From Prorocentrum cordatum (taxonomy: Eukaryota > Sar > Dinophyceae > Prorocentrales > Prorocentraceae): a DNA stretch of 64,000 bases. The translations under genes and the position numbers were made by a program. Positions 63,238-64,000 of the stretch are shown here, one piece after another. Position 1 is the first letter of the stretch, and every line of letters starts with the position of its first letter. The notes beneath the pieces are model-generated. The model worked only from the letters and a program-made list of their open reading frames with translations. It did not search any database and was not told where the DNA came from. The stretch lies in the NCBI GenBank assembly GCA_963575745.1, contig CAUYUJ010018468.1, forward strand, positions 16,001 to 80,000, read 5' to 3'.

Positions 63238-64000
63238 TGCGCTTTGGGGGCCTTCTTGGGGTCTCTCTGGGCCACTCTTAGGGCCCTCTTGGGGCCTTCT
63301 TGGAGCCCTCCTGGGGCCCGTATTGACTTTCTTGGCGCCCAAATGAGCCCTAGAAGGGCCAACGTTCGAGGGCTGCAGGGGGGCCCAGCAGAGTGACGTC
63401 CTATGGGGGCTCAGATTGGACCTCGCCATCCCTGGGGGGGGGGCTGCGATCTGCGAAACAGTCGCCACTTTCGAGGGGTGCTGGTGGGTCCAGTGGACTG
63501 GCGTCCTACAAGGGGCCCTAAAAGAGCCCGAAACGGCAGCAAGAGGGAAAAGCAACCGACAAATATGTTTCCTTTCGGATGGGGGCGGGAAGAACAACCG
63601 AACAATATTTGATTTTTCGGAAGGGGCTGCTTTGGGGGCCTTCTTGGGGTCTCTCTGGGCCACTCTTAGGGCCCTCTTGGGGCCTTCTTCGAGCCCTCCT
63701 GGGGCCCTTTATTGGCTTTTCTTGGCGCCCATTATAAGCCCTAGAAGGGCCAACTTTAGAGGGCTGCAGGGGGGGCCAGCAGAGTGACGTCCTATGGGGG
63801 CTCAGATTGGACCTCGCCATCCCTGGGGGGGGGCTGCGATCTGCGAAACTGCCGCCACTTTCGAGGGGTGCTGGTGGGTCCAGTGGACTGGCGTCCTACA
63901 AGGGGCCCTAAAGAGCCCGAAACGGCAGCAAGAGGAAAAAGCAACCGAAACATATTTCATTTTTGGAAGGGGGCGGGAACACAACCGAAACATGTTGTAT
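63238..64000. repeat. 388-bp tandem repeat, two copies, runs off edge
   Basis: Copy 1 from about 63238, copy 2 from about 63626, roughly 93 percent alike by eye, starting CTTTGGGGGCCTTCTTGGGG and including ACTTTCGAGGGGTGCTGGTG and AACGGCAGCAAGAGG. Copy 2 continues past the window. Minus-strand frames (PTGPTSTPRKWRLFRRSQPP) repeat in both, but no family is recognised. Confidence 0.9.

Overview
The window reads as nuclear DNA of a dinoflagellate. The main evidence is a Ty1/copia element of the type I associate with dinoflagellates (RT with EVDD, a DNA-cytosine-methyltransferase-like domain between protease and integrase), LTRs that carry a 15-base exact match to the dinoflagellate spliced leader, very high GC, a GT-AG intron, and a large load of micro- and minisatellites. 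Species cannot be fixed. No rRNA or tRNA gene was recognised.

Layout. 1-5 kb: simple repeats, a minus-strand hypothetical membrane protein with one frameshift (1702-3262) and a minus-strand hypothetical ORF (4572-5043). 5.8-10.8 kb: a plus-strand multidomain locus (YDETP, D, CEVH signature, then an HMG-box-like segment) broken by one frameshift and one stop. 11-17.9 kb: mostly repeats, plus a frameshifted hypothetical gene (15759-16696). 18.0-21.6 kb: a long hypothetical gene with one frameshift and a phase-consistent 102-bp intron, followed by a perfect 19-bp hairpin. 22.3-27.7 kb: a minus-strand hypothetical gene split by a 3.6-kb terminal-inverted-repeat (TIR) element that is filled with a fold-back module and 42-bp minisatellites and flanked by a 10-bp duplication. 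29.9-34.5 kb: a minus-strand endogenous virus-like locus, a capsid-like 1002-aa ORF followed by a broken RNA-dependent RNA polymerase with SGW..T and GDD motifs. 34.5-41.3 kb: satellites, an 820-bp TAC microsatellite and a 187-bp MITE candidate.

41368-56666: one copia-type retroelement on the minus strand with 121-122-bp TG..CA LTRs and an ATCT target duplication. It is frameshifted throughout and interrupted twice by non-autonomous TIR elements: 44090-47022 (between integrase and RT, CTGC duplication) and 53128-55838 (inside gag, CCTTC duplication, carrying a 2-kb GTGAGTA minisatellite). Removing the second restores the gag frame.

56.8-64 kb: a duplicated gene fragment, a 170-bp MITE with 36-bp TIRs and a GAATG duplication, then long minisatellites (11-bp, 90-bp and 388-bp units).

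Two themes link these. First, large TIR elements stuffed with tandem repeats have inserted into genes and retroelements three times here. Second, nearly all reading-frame breaks in the longer genes lie at homopolymers, so decay and uncorrected sequencing error cannot be separated without raw reads.
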